Origin: Rhodovulum kholense
GTDB taxonomy: Bacteria; Pseudomonadota; Alphaproteobacteria; Rhodobacterales; Rhodobacteraceae
NCBI RefSeq assembly: GCF_003053725.1
Contig: NZ_QAYC01000004.1
Location: 1 to 64,000, forward strand
Length of the DNA stretch: 64,000 nucleotides
Direction of reading: 5' to 3'
The translations under genes were made by a program, and so were the position numbers. Below, piece by piece: positions 51,964 through 61,019 of the stretch. Within the stretch, counting starts at the first letter, position 1, and every line of letters begins with the position of its first letter. The notes under the pieces are model-generated. The model saw only the letters and a list, made by a program, of their open reading frames with translations, was not told the origin of the DNA and ran no database searches.

Positions 51964-54562
51964 AGAAGCTCCGTCCGGGGATCCAGGGATTGCTGTCGGT
52001 GGCGGTGCCGCCGCCGGTATCGTCGAACAGGTTCGCGACTTTGACGTTCAGGTCGAGATCGCCTCCCCGAAGCTGGGCCAGCCGGACGCGCGCGGTGAGG
52101 AAGGCCGAAACCGCGGTGTCGAACTCGTAATCCTCGTAAACGTCGTGGGTGCGCGCGCCGTAGGTCGGGTGGCTGTGCGTCTCCCTTTCGTCGGTGTTGC
52201 GCACGCCGGTATAGGCGAAGGACACGTCGGCCCCGACCCCCAGCCCGAAGCGGCCGTTCTTCCAGTTCGATCCAAGCTCGACGGTCGCGCGGACCGGAAT
52301 GTCGCGCCGCCCGGTCCTCTGATCGAATTCGTTCCGGGTATAGGACCGGCCGTCGTACCAGATGAATTCGTCGTCGCCGATATCGCCCTCGTCGCCGAAA
52401 TAGGTGTCGTTCGACATGTCGCTGTCGGCCCAGACGCCCGAGAGGTAAAGCCCCACATCGTCCAGCGCCCCGCCGCCACGCCAGCGCTTTTCGTATTCCA
52501 GCGAGACCGACCGGTATTCGGTGGTGCCGTCATTGCTGAGCAGGTTGTTGGAGCCGGTGCTGTCCGCCGACCGGGCGAACTGGTCGCGCCCCTGCCGGTC
52601 GATCAGCTTCAGCCGCCAGGTGCCCCGGGTCCAGGCGTCGCGGTACATCACCGCCAGCGAGGTTTCGTCGACATAGGGCGTCTTCAGGCCGTCCTGCGTG
52701 TAGGAATAGGAGCCGAGGTCGAGAAACGGGGTCCAGGCGCCGACCTCGCCGGTGGTGGCATCGTGACTGCGCCGTTCGTTCGCGCCGCGCGGCAAGGCGT
52801 CGTGGATCGCATAGGAAATATATTCGCCGCTGAAGTAGCGGTTCGCCCCGGCCACGACCGCGAAATCCGGGCCGGGCGTCCAGCTGGCCGACAGCCGCGG
52901 GGCGATGTCGGTATTCTTCAGCACGTCGTTATAGGAAAACCGCAAGCCACCCCGCAGGCCGAAATCGCCAAAACTCCGGTCGTATTCCAGATAGGCCTCG
53001 GCCAGGGTGGCGTCGGTCGAGATGTCATAGGCGTCCTGGACGATGCGTGCGCGCAGATACTGGTCGTCGATACAGGCCGGATCGCCTGCGGGGCAGGTGA
53101 AGCTGCCGAACGGGTCGCTGGCGTCGAGATAGGTGCTCGACGTGTAAGAGGTAAAGCCGTCGCCGCTTTGCCGGGCATCGACCCTTTCGACATAGGCACC
53201 AAACTTGAAGCGGCCGCCTCCCAGATCGGCCTCCAGCTCGGCCTCGATCCGGTTGCGCGTGTCGGAATAGCTTTTGCTGCCATAACCGCCGCGGCGGCAC
53301 GCATGGTAATCCTCGGCAGCGCTGGGCGTGTCGGGCGTGTCGCACCAGGCGTCGAACGCATCGGTGTGGTAGGATTGGCCCCGAAGCGTGCTGAAATAGG
53401 ACCCGAACCAGGACAGGAACGTGTTCTGATCGGTGCTGTTGCTAGCCTCGTTGTCCTGATGCACGGCGCCCAGTGTCAGCTTGACGTTCGACAGGCTGGC
53501 CGGGCCCAGATCGAAACCGCCCAGCTGCCGGGTGTAGCTCGCATCGAGCGACAGGTTCCGGGTTTCGACGTCGAGGTGATAATCTTGGGTCCAGGGCGAA
53601 TCCCAGCCCTGGCTGTAATCGGTCAGGTAGCCGTTCAGCTCGAGTTGGTCGCCGTTCTCGAACTCATGCGCAAGGCTCAGCCGCCAGAAATCGCTGCGGC
53701 TGTCGTCATCGGCCGTCAGCGGGCGGTATTGCGGCTCTTTCGCCTTGGTGGCCTCGGCCATGCGGCGCCCAAAGCCGAAGATCACGGCCGTGTTCTCGCC
53801 AAGGGGCTGGTTGAACTCGGCCGAGACCTCCCGCTTGGAAAAGTCGGGCTTCGGCACGCGGTCGGGGTTGTCGCCGTCTTCGGTGCCCAGCCGGTAATGC
53901 ACCAGCGCATCGTTCTGGAAGCTCAAGGAGACCTTGCCAGAAGCCCGCGCGGCATCCGGCTGGGTCAGGGTATAGTCGACCACGCCGCCCTCGAAACCGC
54001 CATATTCGGCCGAGATGTTGGAATCGCGGACCTCGATGCTGTCGACCATCGCCGAGGGCACGAACTGGGTCTGGGAATGCAGCCCGTAAAAGCTGTAGGT
54101 CCCCGGATTGCCGGTCTGGCGGCTGAGATCCTCGCTGGTATGCGGATGGGTGTTGCCGGTCGCCGACCCGATCCCGGTGCCGTTCAGCCGGATCGCGTTG
54201 CCGCTGACCCGGCCGCCCGAGATCGAGAATTCCAGCGGCTTCAGGTCGAGGATGTCGTCGACATTGACGCCCGAATCGAACGGCGTGTCGCGGTACTGCA
54301 CGTTGGGCAGGCTGGTCAGCGCGGTATTGGCGTCGCCCGAACCGTCGCTGCGGATCTGGACCGCATCGGCACCCAGGGCGGTCGTGCCGCTGTCATCCGC
54401 ATCGCCCGTGGCGATCTCGGTGCCGGTCTCGTCGGTCTCGGCCAGCGTCACCGGATCGAGGGCAAAGGCTTGCTGGGCCAGGACGCTGTCCGGTGGCACG
54501 GCGGCCAGCGTCAGAATCGTGGCGCCGACCCGCAACGCGGGCCGGTTTGTCTCTTTGGTCAT
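51938..54562 (-). CDS. TonB-dependent outer-membrane receptor
   Basis: Encodes 874 aa from ATG 54560-54562 (GGGGGAA upstream). The signal peptide cleaves after SVLAQ (about 30), followed by a TonB-box-like DPVTLAE (36-42). The plug domain has NTALTSLPNVQYRDTPFDSG, IRLNGTGIGSATGNTHPHTS and VDSIEVRDSNISAEYGGFEG. A long barrel ends in GTTYSW. It is co-translated with the MauG-like gene downstream. The ligand is unknown; a metal or metal chelate is suggested by the nearby feo genes and the di-haem partner. Confidence 0.9.
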   Translation of the reverse strand: MTKETNRPALRVGATILTLAAVPPDSVLAQQAFALDPVTLAETDETGTEIATGDADDSGTTALGADAVQIRSDGSGDANTALTSLPNVQYRDTPFDSGVNVDDILDLKPLEFSISGGRVSGNAIRLNGTGIGSATGNTHPHTSEDLSRQTGNPGTYSFYGLHSQTQFVPSAMVDSIEVRDSNISAEYGGFEGGVVDYTLTQPDAARASGKVSLSFQNDALVHYRLGTEDGDNPDRVPKPDFSKREVSAEFNQPLGENTAVIFGFGRRMAEATKAKEPQYRPLTADDDSRSDFWRLSLAHEFENGDQLELNGYLTDYSQGWDSPWTQDYHLDVETRNLSLDASYTRQLGGFDLGPASLSNVKLTLGAVHQDNEASNSTDQNTFLSWFGSYFSTLRGQSYHTDAFDAWCDTPDTPSAAEDYHACRRGGYGSKSYSDTRNRIEAELEADLGGGRFKFGAYVERVDARQSGDGFTSYTSSTYLDASDPFGSFTCPAGDPACIDDQYLRARIVQDAYDISTDATLAEAYLEYDRSFGDFGLRGGLRFSYNDVLKNTDIAPRLSASWTPGPDFAVVAGANRYFSGEYISYAIHDALPRGANERRSHDATTGEVGAWTPFLDLGSYSYTQDGLKTPYVDETSLAVMYRDAWTRGTWRLKLIDRQGRDQFARSADSTGSNNLLSNDGTTEYRSVSLEYEKRWRGGGALDDVGLYLSGVWADSDMSNDTYFGDEGDIGDDEFIWYDGRSYTRNEFDQRTGRRDIPVRATVELGSNWKNGRFGLGVGADVSFAYTGVRNTDERETHSHPTYGARTHDVYEDYEFDTAVSAFLTARVRLAQLRGGDLDLNVKVANLFDDTGGGTATDSNPWIPGRSFYVGTTYSW

Positions 54563-54672
54563 CGTTACATTCCCCCAAAGCCCGTCTGTCACGGACCCCT
54601 CTTGCTGTCGTCGAGGCTGGCGGAACGCTGGCGGAATGGGCCGCGCCTATCGAAGCGGCGGCCCACACAAGG

Positions 54673-54701
54673 TCGTTACAATTCCCCATAAAAACAGTCA
54701 A
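54673..54701 (-). promoter_or_regulatory. Sigma-70-like promoter for the TonB receptor-MauG pair
   Basis: On the minus strand TTGACT (reverse complement at 54696-54701) is followed after 17 bp by TAACGA (54673-54678), about 110 bp before the receptor start. The -35 is strong and the -10 moderate. The region is A/T-rich relative to its surroundings. Confidence 0.5.
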
Positions 54702-54707
54702 CTAAAG

Positions 54708-54734
54708 GTGCGGCCCCCGCGAGAGGGACCGCAC
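54708..54734 (-). terminator. Hairpin after feoC
   Basis: GTGCGG pairs with CCGCAC, extended by CCC/GGG past one mismatch, with a loop near GCGAGA. It lies 37 bp beyond the feoC stop and just before the promoter of the TonB receptor gene, so it separates the two units. The T run follows only after about 17 bp. Confidence 0.5.
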
Positions 54735-54770
54735 GTCACTTGGCTGGACTGGTCTGGAAAAGAGCCGGGG

Positions 54771-55040
54771 TCAGTGCAGCGGGCGGCGCTGGCGCCCGAC
54801 CCACTGATAGACGGCGTCGTTCATCCCGGCGAGCGGCGCGCAGCTTTTCGCGCAACCGCAGCAACCCTTGCCGCAACCGCCTTCGGGCGTTTCGGTCAGG
54901 CAGCGCAGCATGCCCTTCTGCACCAGCACGTCGACCATGCCCCGGATCGCCTCGGGATCGGTGTCGAAGCGGTTGGCGAGCTGCTGGAGCGAAACCTGAC
55001 CGGCCTCGGCGCAATAGGCGCGGATATCGGAAAGAACCAT
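54771..55040 (-). CDS. feoC: FeoC-like winged-helix protein with Cys-rich tail
   Basis: Encodes 89 aa. The winged-helix N-terminus (VLSDIRAYCAEAGQVSLQQL, ANRFDTDPEAIRGMVDVLVQ, KGMLRC) is FeoC-like. The Cys-rich segment GGCGKGCCGCAKSCAPL (about 54-70) is typical of FeoC forms proposed to carry an Fe-S cluster sensing oxygen or iron. It is 10 bp after feoB and would regulate or stabilise FeoB. Confidence 0.85.
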   Translation of the reverse strand: MVLSDIRAYCAEAGQVSLQQLANRFDTDPEAIRGMVDVLVQKGMLRCLTETPEGGCGKGCCGCAKSCAPLAGMNDAVYQWVGRQRRPLH

Positions 55041-55050
55041 CGCCCCGCCC

Positions 55051-57369
55051 TCACGCCGCCCGCGCCGCGGCGCCGCCCGGACCCCGCGGGGTCGAGGCGA
55101 TCCGCATCGTCACCAGCACCGCCACGAAGATCGCGAGGATGCCGACGATCCAGGCCGAGGCCTCGGCCGGATGGGTAGCCAGCCGGCTCGACTGGTAGGT
55201 GATGACGCCCGTGCCATAGGCCAGACCGGTGGTCCAGCCGACCGCGAACAGGGTCCATTTGGTGCCGGTCTCGCGCCAGATCGCGCTGGTTGCGGCCACG
55301 CAGGGCGCATAAAGCAGGATCACCAGCAGGTAGGCCATGGCTGCGGCGGTGCCGTCGAACCGTTCGGCCATCGCGCCGAAGATGCCCGAGGACACGCCCT
55401 GTTCCTCGGCAGCGAGCGCCTGATCGTCGACATCGCCGATGTTCAGGCCCAGCGGGTCCGCGAGGCTTCCGGCCGCATCGGCGATATTGGCAGGGATCGA
55501 GGCCAGCGCCTCGCCGATCCCGGCCATCACGCTGAATGGTTCGTCCTCGGCGCCCGCGTCTTCGGCCATCTGGCCGTAAAGCGCGTTCAGCGTGCCGACC
55601 ACGGCCTCCTTGGCGAAGATCCCGGTGAACAGACCGACCGTGGCGGGCCAGTTTTCCTCATGGATGCCCATGGGCTCGACCACCGGGGTGATCGCCTTGC
55701 CGATCGAGGACAGCACGGACTGGTCGCTGTCCTCGTTGCCAAAGCTGCCATCCGTCCCCAGCGAATTGAGGAAGCCCAGCACCACGACGACCGCGACGAT
55801 CATCTTGCCCGCCTTGAACAGGAACGCCTTGAGCCGATCCCAACTGGTGCGCAGCACCGATTTCAGGGTCGGGATGTGATAGGGCGGCAGTTCCATGATC
55901 AGCGGCGAGGTCGTGCCGCGCAGCAACGTGTTCTTCAGCACCAGCCCGGTCAGGATCGCGGCGAGGATGCCGATGACATACAGCAGGAACACGATGTTCT
56001 GCCCGCCCACCGGGAAGAAGGCCGCCGCGAACAGCGCATAGACCGGCAGCCGCGCGCCGCAGGACATGAAGGGCGCCATCATCACCGTCATCAGGCGGTC
56101 GCGCCGGTTGTCGAGCGTGCGTGTTGCCATCACCGCAGGCACGGTGCAGCCAAAGCCCAGGATCATCGGAATGAAGGACTTGCCCGGCAGGCCGATGGCC
56201 CGCATCGAGCGGTCCATCACGAAGGCAGCCCGCGCCATGTAGCCCGAATCCTCGAGGAAGGTCAGGAACAGGAAGAGGAACCCGATCACCGGAATGAAGG
56301 TCGCGACGGTCTGGATCCCGGCGCCGACCCCGCCCGGCAGGACCGCGATCAGCCAGTCGGGCGCGCCGATGGTCGCCATGACCTCGGAGGGCCAGTCGAC
56401 CAGCAGCGTGCCCGCCAGAATGTCGAAGAAGTCGATGAACGCGCTCGCGAAATTGATCGCGAAGAGGAACATCACATACATGATCAAGAGGAAGATCGGG
56501 ATGCCCAGCACCCGGTTCAGCACCACGCCGTCGATCCGGTCCGACAGGCTGCGAGAAATCCGGCTGGTGCGGCGGACCCCGCTGCGCGCCAGCCCGTTGG
56601 CAAAGCCATAGCGGGAATCGGCCAGCAGGATGTCGATATCCTCGTCCAGCAGGTCCTCGACCTTCAGCCGGGCCTCTTCGGCCTCGGCCGCCAGCGCGGG
56701 CGGCACCATCGCCAGAGCGGCGGCATCGCCGTCCAGCAGCTTGACCGCCAGCCAGCGCGCATCGACACCCTTGTCGGCCGCAGCCTGCGCGGTCGCGGGA
56801 ACAAGCTCGGCCAAGGCCTCCTCGACCGCGGGCGGATGGGTGACCGTGGCTTTCGGCGGCTCGGGGGCTGCGGCAGCCGCGACGATGGCATCCTTCAGCG
56901 CCTCGACGCCCTTCTTCCGGGCCGCGACCAGCGGGATCACCGGACAGCCCAGCCGCTTGGCCAGCGCTTCGGGGTCGATCCTCAGGCCGTTTTCCTCGGC
57001 CATGTCCATCATGTTCAGCGCGATGATCATCGGCACCCGCATCTCGACCAGCTGGGCGGTCAGATAGAGGTTCCGTTCCAGGTTCGAGGCATCGACGATG
57101 TTGATGACCAGATCGGGCTCGCCCGACAGGATATAGTCGCGGGCGATGGATTCATCGAGCCCGGTATCCGAGATGCTGCCCAGCGAATAGGTGCCTGGCA
57201 GGTCGACCACGGTGACATCGGCGCCCTTGTGCGAGAAGGCGCCTTCCTTGCGGTCGACGGTGACACCCGCCCAGTTGCCGACGCGCTGGCGCGACCCGGT
57301 CAGGGCATTGAACAGCGTGGTCTTGCCGCAGTTCGGGTTGCCCGCAGTGGCGATGGTAAAGGATTTCAT
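55051..57369 (-). CDS. feoB: Ferrous iron transport protein FeoB
   Basis: Encodes 772 aa. The G domain has G1 GNPNCGKT (10-17), G3 DLPGTYSL, G4 NMMD and a switch region. The membrane part has FLTFLEDSGYMARAAFVMDR, GFGCTVPAVMATRTLDNRRD (Cys) and MAPFMSCGARLPVYALFAAA, plus two Gate domains. It imports Fe(II) into the cytosol under low-oxygen conditions. It overlaps feoA by 1 nt (TGATG) and is followed by feoC. Between the C-terminal gates is a long polar insert (about 545-680). Confidence 0.96.
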   Translation of the reverse strand: MKSFTIATAGNPNCGKTTLFNALTGSRQRVGNWAGVTVDRKEGAFSHKGADVTVVDLPGTYSLGSISDTGLDESIARDYILSGEPDLVINIVDASNLERNLYLTAQLVEMRVPMIIALNMMDMAEENGLRIDPEALAKRLGCPVIPLVAARKKGVEALKDAIVAAAAAPEPPKATVTHPPAVEEALAELVPATAQAAADKGVDARWLAVKLLDGDAAALAMVPPALAAEAEEARLKVEDLLDEDIDILLADSRYGFANGLARSGVRRTSRISRSLSDRIDGVVLNRVLGIPIFLLIMYVMFLFAINFASAFIDFFDILAGTLLVDWPSEVMATIGAPDWLIAVLPGGVGAGIQTVATFIPVIGFLFLFLTFLEDSGYMARAAFVMDRSMRAIGLPGKSFIPMILGFGCTVPAVMATRTLDNRRDRLMTVMMAPFMSCGARLPVYALFAAAFFPVGGQNIVFLLYVIGILAAILTGLVLKNTLLRGTTSPLIMELPPYHIPTLKSVLRTSWDRLKAFLFKAGKMIVAVVVVLGFLNSLGTDGSFGNEDSDQSVLSSIGKAITPVVEPMGIHEENWPATVGLFTGIFAKEAVVGTLNALYGQMAEDAGAEDEPFSVMAGIGEALASIPANIADAAGSLADPLGLNIGDVDDQALAAEEQGVSSGIFGAMAERFDGTAAAMAYLLVILLYAPCVAATSAIWRETGTKWTLFAVGWTTGLAYGTGVITYQSSRLATHPAEASAWIVGILAIFVAVLVTMRIASTPRGPGGAAARAA

Positions 57370-57599
57370 CAGTCAACGGCCTCCAGCGTGAGCAGCGCGA
57401 ATTCGTCCCTGCGCAGCGACAGAGCGAAGCCGCGGACGCGGATCTCGATCGGATCGCCCATCGGGGCCACCCGGGTCACGGTCAGTTCGGTGCCGGGGGT
57501 CAGGCCCATGGTCAGCAGCCGCTCGCGCCCCGCCCGGTCGCCCCGCGCGAAGCTTTTGACGCGAACCGTCGTACCCATCTTCGGCAGTGTGTTTTCCAT
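57369..57599 (-). CDS. feoA: Ferrous iron transport protein FeoA
   Basis: Encodes 76 aa. The SH3-like FeoA fold has MGTTVRVKSFARGDRAGRER, LLTMGLTPGTELTVTRVAPM and IRVRGFALSLRRDEFALLTL. It docks on FeoB at the inner face of the membrane. The stop and the feoB start share one nucleotide. The fuller FeoA-like gene starts upstream and ends 18 bp before this one. Confidence 0.93.
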   Translation of the reverse strand: MENTLPKMGTTVRVKSFARGDRAGRERLLTMGLTPGTELTVTRVAPMGDPIEIRVRGFALSLRRDEFALLTLEAVD

Positions 57600-57617
57600 T
57601 CGCCCGTGTCTTTCGTT

Positions 57618-58103
57618 TTAGTGGTCGTCATTGGCCGGTTCGACCAGGATCTTCCCGGCAAGGCCCTGCCCCAGCGCCAGACGCGTCTCGCCCACCCCGA
57701 TCAGCATCGGGCAGCCGCCGCCCCGCTGCAGGATGCGCACCCGCGCGCCTACCGTCAGGCCAAGATCGATCAGCCGGTGATGCACGCCGCGCCCGGGGCG
57801 CAGCGCCACGACGCGCAGCCAGACGCCCTCGTCGGCCAGCGCCAGCGGACAGGCATTCGGCCCCAGGACGCAATCGGCGGCCCGGGCCTCCGGCGAGGTG
57901 CAGGGCTGCCCGGTCGCGTGGCAGCATTCGCCCGTCCCGAGACCGTCATGCCCATGCCGGTGCCGATGCCCGCCGCGATGCCGATGCTCATGCCCGTGTC
58001 CGTTCATCAGTCCCTCGTCCGCCAGACCGGGTGCCTCGGAAGATTGCAGGTCGCCGGAGTCCCGGTCGTCAAAAGCGTCTTGATCGTGTATGGCTGGCGA
58101 CAT
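57618..58103 (-). CDS. Second FeoA-domain protein with His/Cys-rich N-terminal extension
   Basis: Encodes 161 aa from ATG 58101-58103 (a TTG further upstream is less likely). Residues about 1-85 hold a His-rich run HGHEHRHRGGHRHRHGH followed by CCHATGQPC and other cysteines (AADCVLGPNACPLAL). The C-terminal 75 residues form a FeoA-type SH3 domain (LRVVALRPGRGVHHRLIDLG, LTVGARVRILQRGG). The extension looks like a metal-binding module. It is the first gene of the feo operon. Its expected role is metal delivery to, or control of, FeoB. Confidence 0.85.
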   Translation of the reverse strand: MSPAIHDQDAFDDRDSGDLQSSEAPGLADEGLMNGHGHEHRHRGGHRHRHGHDGLGTGECCHATGQPCTSPEARAADCVLGPNACPLALADEGVWLRVVALRPGRGVHHRLIDLGLTVGARVRILQRGGGCPMLIGVGETRLALGQGLAGKILVEPANDDH

Positions 58104-58180
58104 GTCCTGAGACCTTTCCTGAGGCAAGCGGCATAGCCGAGTATTATCGTCGGGAATTCCGCGGTTCCAGTTTCGTTTCG

Positions 58181-58194
58181 TTGATCTGAATCAA
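58181..58194 (-). promoter_or_regulatory. FNR box upstream of the feo operon
   Basis: TTGAT-CTGA-ATCAA is a perfect FNR/FnrL dyad, 78 bp before the first feo gene. It matches the consensus TTGAT-N4-ATCAA. It predicts activation of ferrous iron uptake in low oxygen, when Fe(II) is available. Confidence 0.85.
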
Positions 58195-58339
58195 GAGACA
58201 CGGATTCTTGAGGGAATTTCTCAAGAAAACAGGGCAAAACCGGGAAACCCCGTGGCGGAATGCCGCAAAATCGGAAGGCTGGAAAGCCTGAAAAGACGGC
58301 GTTTTGCAGAGACAGGCCAGTTGATGCCGGTCGCGTGGC

Positions 58340-59386
58340 TCAGGTGGGCGCAGGGCCCCGGGCCGGGGCCACCGACCCGCGCTCGACCAGATCGACCGCG
58401 ATGGCCCGGTGCGAGACAGCCGCATCCGCCGGGCTTAGAATCGCCTCGAGCGTCGCCGCAGTCAGCGCCCGAAGCGACTGGCGCACCGTGGTCAGCCGAT
58501 GCGAGGACCAGCCTGAGATCGGCGCGTCGTCGAACCCGATCACCGACAGGCGTTCCGGCACCGCCAGCCCCAGCTCGTGCCGCGCCGTGTTCATCGCGCC
58601 CAGTGCGATTTCGTCGGTGACGCCGAAGATCCCGTCGATCCGGGCCGGATCGCCTTCCGCCAGAAGGCTCCGCGCCGCCGCGACGCCGGTCTCGTAGCTG
58701 TTGGGGCCCTGCGTCCAGCGCCGGACCGTCAGGCCCGCGCGCGCGGCCTCGGCGCAAAAGGCATCGGCCCGCGCCAGCTTGGCGCTGGTGCGCGACTCCG
58801 ACAGCACCACCGCCAGCTGACGGCAGCCCGCCGCGATCAGCCGCCGCGCGGCCAGCCGCCCGCCGCCCGCCGCATCCGAGTCGATCACATCGGCCAGCGC
58901 CCCGGCGGCCGGTGCGGGCCGGTTGATCAGCACCATCCGCACCCCGTTCGCCGCACAGAGTCGCACCAGCTCGTCGGGCGCCGCGCCCGACAGCAACACC
59001 ACAGTGCGCACCCGGTATTCCAGCAACCGCTCGACCGCGCGGCCGAGGTCGGGCGCCTCGGCGCCGGGGCGCGGATCGGGGCGGAGATTGACCAGAAGCG
59101 TCTGCAGCCCCTCGGCCTGAAGTGCTGCGGACAGCGCGTCGAACTGCGCCGAGATATAGGGATTGCCCAGATTGGCGCCGATGATGCCGACCAGATCGGA
59201 CCGGTCGCGATGCAGCGTCCGCGCCAGCCGGTTGACGCGGTAGCCCAGCGCCTCGGCCGCCTCCAGAACCCGCGCGCGGGTTTCCGGCGCGACGCTTGCC
59301 CCCGGTGTGAAGGCGCGCGACACCGCCGAGCGCGAGACGCCCGCGCGCCGCGCCACATCGGCCGCTGTGACGAATCTAGGCTCCAT
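58340..59386 (-). CDS. LacI-family transcriptional regulator
   Basis: Encodes 348 aa. The N-terminal LacI HTH is VTAADVARRAGVSRSAVSRA with the hinge helix VNRLARTLHRDRS. The periplasmic-binding-like effector domain has LVGIIGANLGNPYISAQFDA, VINRP-like LINRPAPAAGALADVIDSDA and LSVIGFDDAPISGWSSHRLT. It overlaps the upstream phosphatase gene by 11 bp and so is the last gene of the ABC-hydrolase-phosphatase operon, which it probably autoregulates in response to the imported solute. Confidence 0.92.
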   Translation of the reverse strand: MEPRFVTAADVARRAGVSRSAVSRAFTPGASVAPETRARVLEAAEALGYRVNRLARTLHRDRSDLVGIIGANLGNPYISAQFDALSAALQAEGLQTLLVNLRPDPRPGAEAPDLGRAVERLLEYRVRTVVLLSGAAPDELVRLCAANGVRMVLINRPAPAAGALADVIDSDAAGGGRLAARRLIAAGCRQLAVVLSESRTSAKLARADAFCAEAARAGLTVRRWTQGPNSYETGVAAARSLLAEGDPARIDGIFGVTDEIALGAMNTARHELGLAVPERLSVIGFDDAPISGWSSHRLTTVRQSLRALTAATLEAILSPADAAVSHRAIAVDLVERGSVAPARGPAPT

Positions 59387-59990
59387 GCGCGCGCCCTGCC
59401 AGATCGCGCGCGATCACCTCGCGCGCCAGATCCAGCATCGGCGGCAAGGGATGCGTCGTGTCGAGCCCCCGCAGCCGCCGCAGATGCGCCAGCGCCGCGT
59501 CGAGGTCCGGGAACGCCTGCGGATGGCAAAGCGTCAGCCAGACCGCCAGCACCGTGACCGACCGTGACCGCCCGCCCCGGCAATGCACCAGAAGATGGCC
59601 CGGACGGTGGGGCGGATAATGCGGCTTGCCCGGACCATAGGCCCCCATCAGACCCCTGACCGTCACGACTGCGGCGGCCAGCAGATGCGGGTCGTTGCCG
59701 GGGCCGTCGATCAGCCCGATCTGATAGCGCCGCACCTGCGTGCCGTCGCCCAGGGCCAGCGGCCCGGGACAGAGGTTGAGCCCCAGATTGAGCGTCTCGG
59801 TGATACCCGCCGCCGTCAGCGCCGCCGCATCCTCGGCCCCTGCCAGATTGCCCAGAAAGACCCGCTTGCCGGGCTGCGCCGAGGCAGAAGCGACCGGGCC
59901 GAGCACGTCGATCAGCAGCGGCCGGGCGTCCTCGCGGGCCTCTGCGGCGGGCACATCCTTCGGGATAGCGTGACGGCCGGGGGCATCCAT
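59376..59990 (-). CDS. Dual-specificity-type protein/phosphoester phosphatase
   Basis: Encodes 204 aa. The signature HCRGGRSRS gives the catalytic Cys137 and Arg143 of the CX5RS loop; an acidic general-acid candidate lies upstream in IGLIDGPGNDPHL. No signal peptide is present, so it is cytosolic. It sits 3 bp after the metallo-beta-lactamase-fold gene and overlaps the LacI gene, within an ABC importer operon, which suggests a small phosphoester as substrate rather than a protein. Confidence 0.8.
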   Translation of the reverse strand: MDAPGRHAIPKDVPAAEAREDARPLLIDVLGPVASASAQPGKRVFLGNLAGAEDAAALTAAGITETLNLGLNLCPGPLALGDGTQVRRYQIGLIDGPGNDPHLLAAAVVTVRGLMGAYGPGKPHYPPHRPGHLLVHCRGGRSRSVTVLAVWLTLCHPQAFPDLDAALAHLRRLRGLDTTHPLPPMLDLAREVIARDLAGRAHGA

Positions 59991-59993
59991 GTC

Positions 59994-61019
59994 TCAGATC
60001 TCCGTTTCGGGATGGGTCCAGAGCCGCGCGCCCAGCCCCTCTGCCAGACGCGGGGCGGTTGCGATGTCAAGAAAGGCGGGCAGAACCCGGCGCGCGCGGG
60101 TCGTTCGCACCAGCGCCAGAAGGTCGGGCAGGGTCGGATGCACGTTCCAGGGCAGCCAGACCGCCTGACCCGCGTCCAGCATGCGCCGCGCGGGCGTGCC
60201 TTCGGGCACATGGCTGGAAAAGACGAAACGGAACCCCTCACGCGCCAGAAGCTCGGCCGCCAGCCCGCGTTCGGCATTCGAGCTGACGCAGACGATGGCC
60301 CGGTCGGGACGGGCGGTTTCGGCATCGACGATCTCGGGCGGGGTGCCGGTGGCCGCGGCCACTTCGCGCCCGATCGCGGCATCGGTGGCCACGCCAAGCC
60401 CGGCCCCGGCCAGGGCCGCCACCATGTCGGCCCCGCGCCCCGCCGCCGGGCAGCACAGCACAGCACCCGCCTCGGCCGCTTGCGCCATGGCGGCGATCTG
60501 ATCGCCAAGCCTGCCCTCGCGGTCGCCATAAGAGGCGTCAAGCACCAGCGTCGCGGCCTCAGGCAGCGGATCGACCGGCAGGCGCGGCGCCTCTGGGCAG
60601 ATATCGCCGGTATAGATCAGCCCGCCCGCGGGCGTGGCCAGATGCAGCCAGATCCCGCCCGGCGCATGGCCCGTGCGTCCCAGGGTCAGCTCAAGCCCCA
60701 AGAGGTCGACGCGGCCCTGTTCGGGCAGCACCCGCGCCCGGCCGGGCCGCAGCCGTTCGGGCAGAAAGCCCAGTGTGCGCGCGGTCGCCAGAACCGGCGG
60801 GTCGCCGACCTCGTCTAGCCGGTCGAGCGCGCCCGCATGGTCCTCATGGGCATGGCTGAGCACGACCGCATCGACCCGGCCGATGCCGGTCAGGTCGGGA
60901 TGATCGCCCGGTTCCAGCCCGTCGCCCAGATCGAACAGGACCCGCCGCCCGGCGATCTCGATCAGGAAGATCGCGGCGCTTTTCCGGCCGAGCCCGCTGA
61001 TCGCGGTCAGTCGCGCCAT
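59994..61019 (-). CDS. Metallo-beta-lactamase-fold hydrolase
   Basis: Encodes 341 aa. The metal motif VVLSHAHEDHAG gives His56, His58, Asp60 and His61; further ligands are GRTGHAPGGIWL and LIYTGDICPEA. The C-terminal half (about 180-335) resembles a beta-CASP-type insert with FRFVFSSHVPEGTPA and VWLPWNVHPTLPDLLALV. It would hydrolyse a phosphodiester, ester or nucleic-acid-like bond. Its start overlaps the permease stop by 13 bp. Confidence 0.8.
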   Translation of the reverse strand: MARLTAISGLGRKSAAIFLIEIAGRRVLFDLGDGLEPGDHPDLTGIGRVDAVVLSHAHEDHAGALDRLDEVGDPPVLATARTLGFLPERLRPGRARVLPEQGRVDLLGLELTLGRTGHAPGGIWLHLATPAGGLIYTGDICPEAPRLPVDPLPEAATLVLDASYGDREGRLGDQIAAMAQAAEAGAVLCCPAAGRGADMVAALAGAGLGVATDAAIGREVAAATGTPPEIVDAETARPDRAIVCVSSNAERGLAAELLAREGFRFVFSSHVPEGTPARRMLDAGQAVWLPWNVHPTLPDLLALVRTTRARRVLPAFLDIATAPRLAEGLGARLWTHPETEI

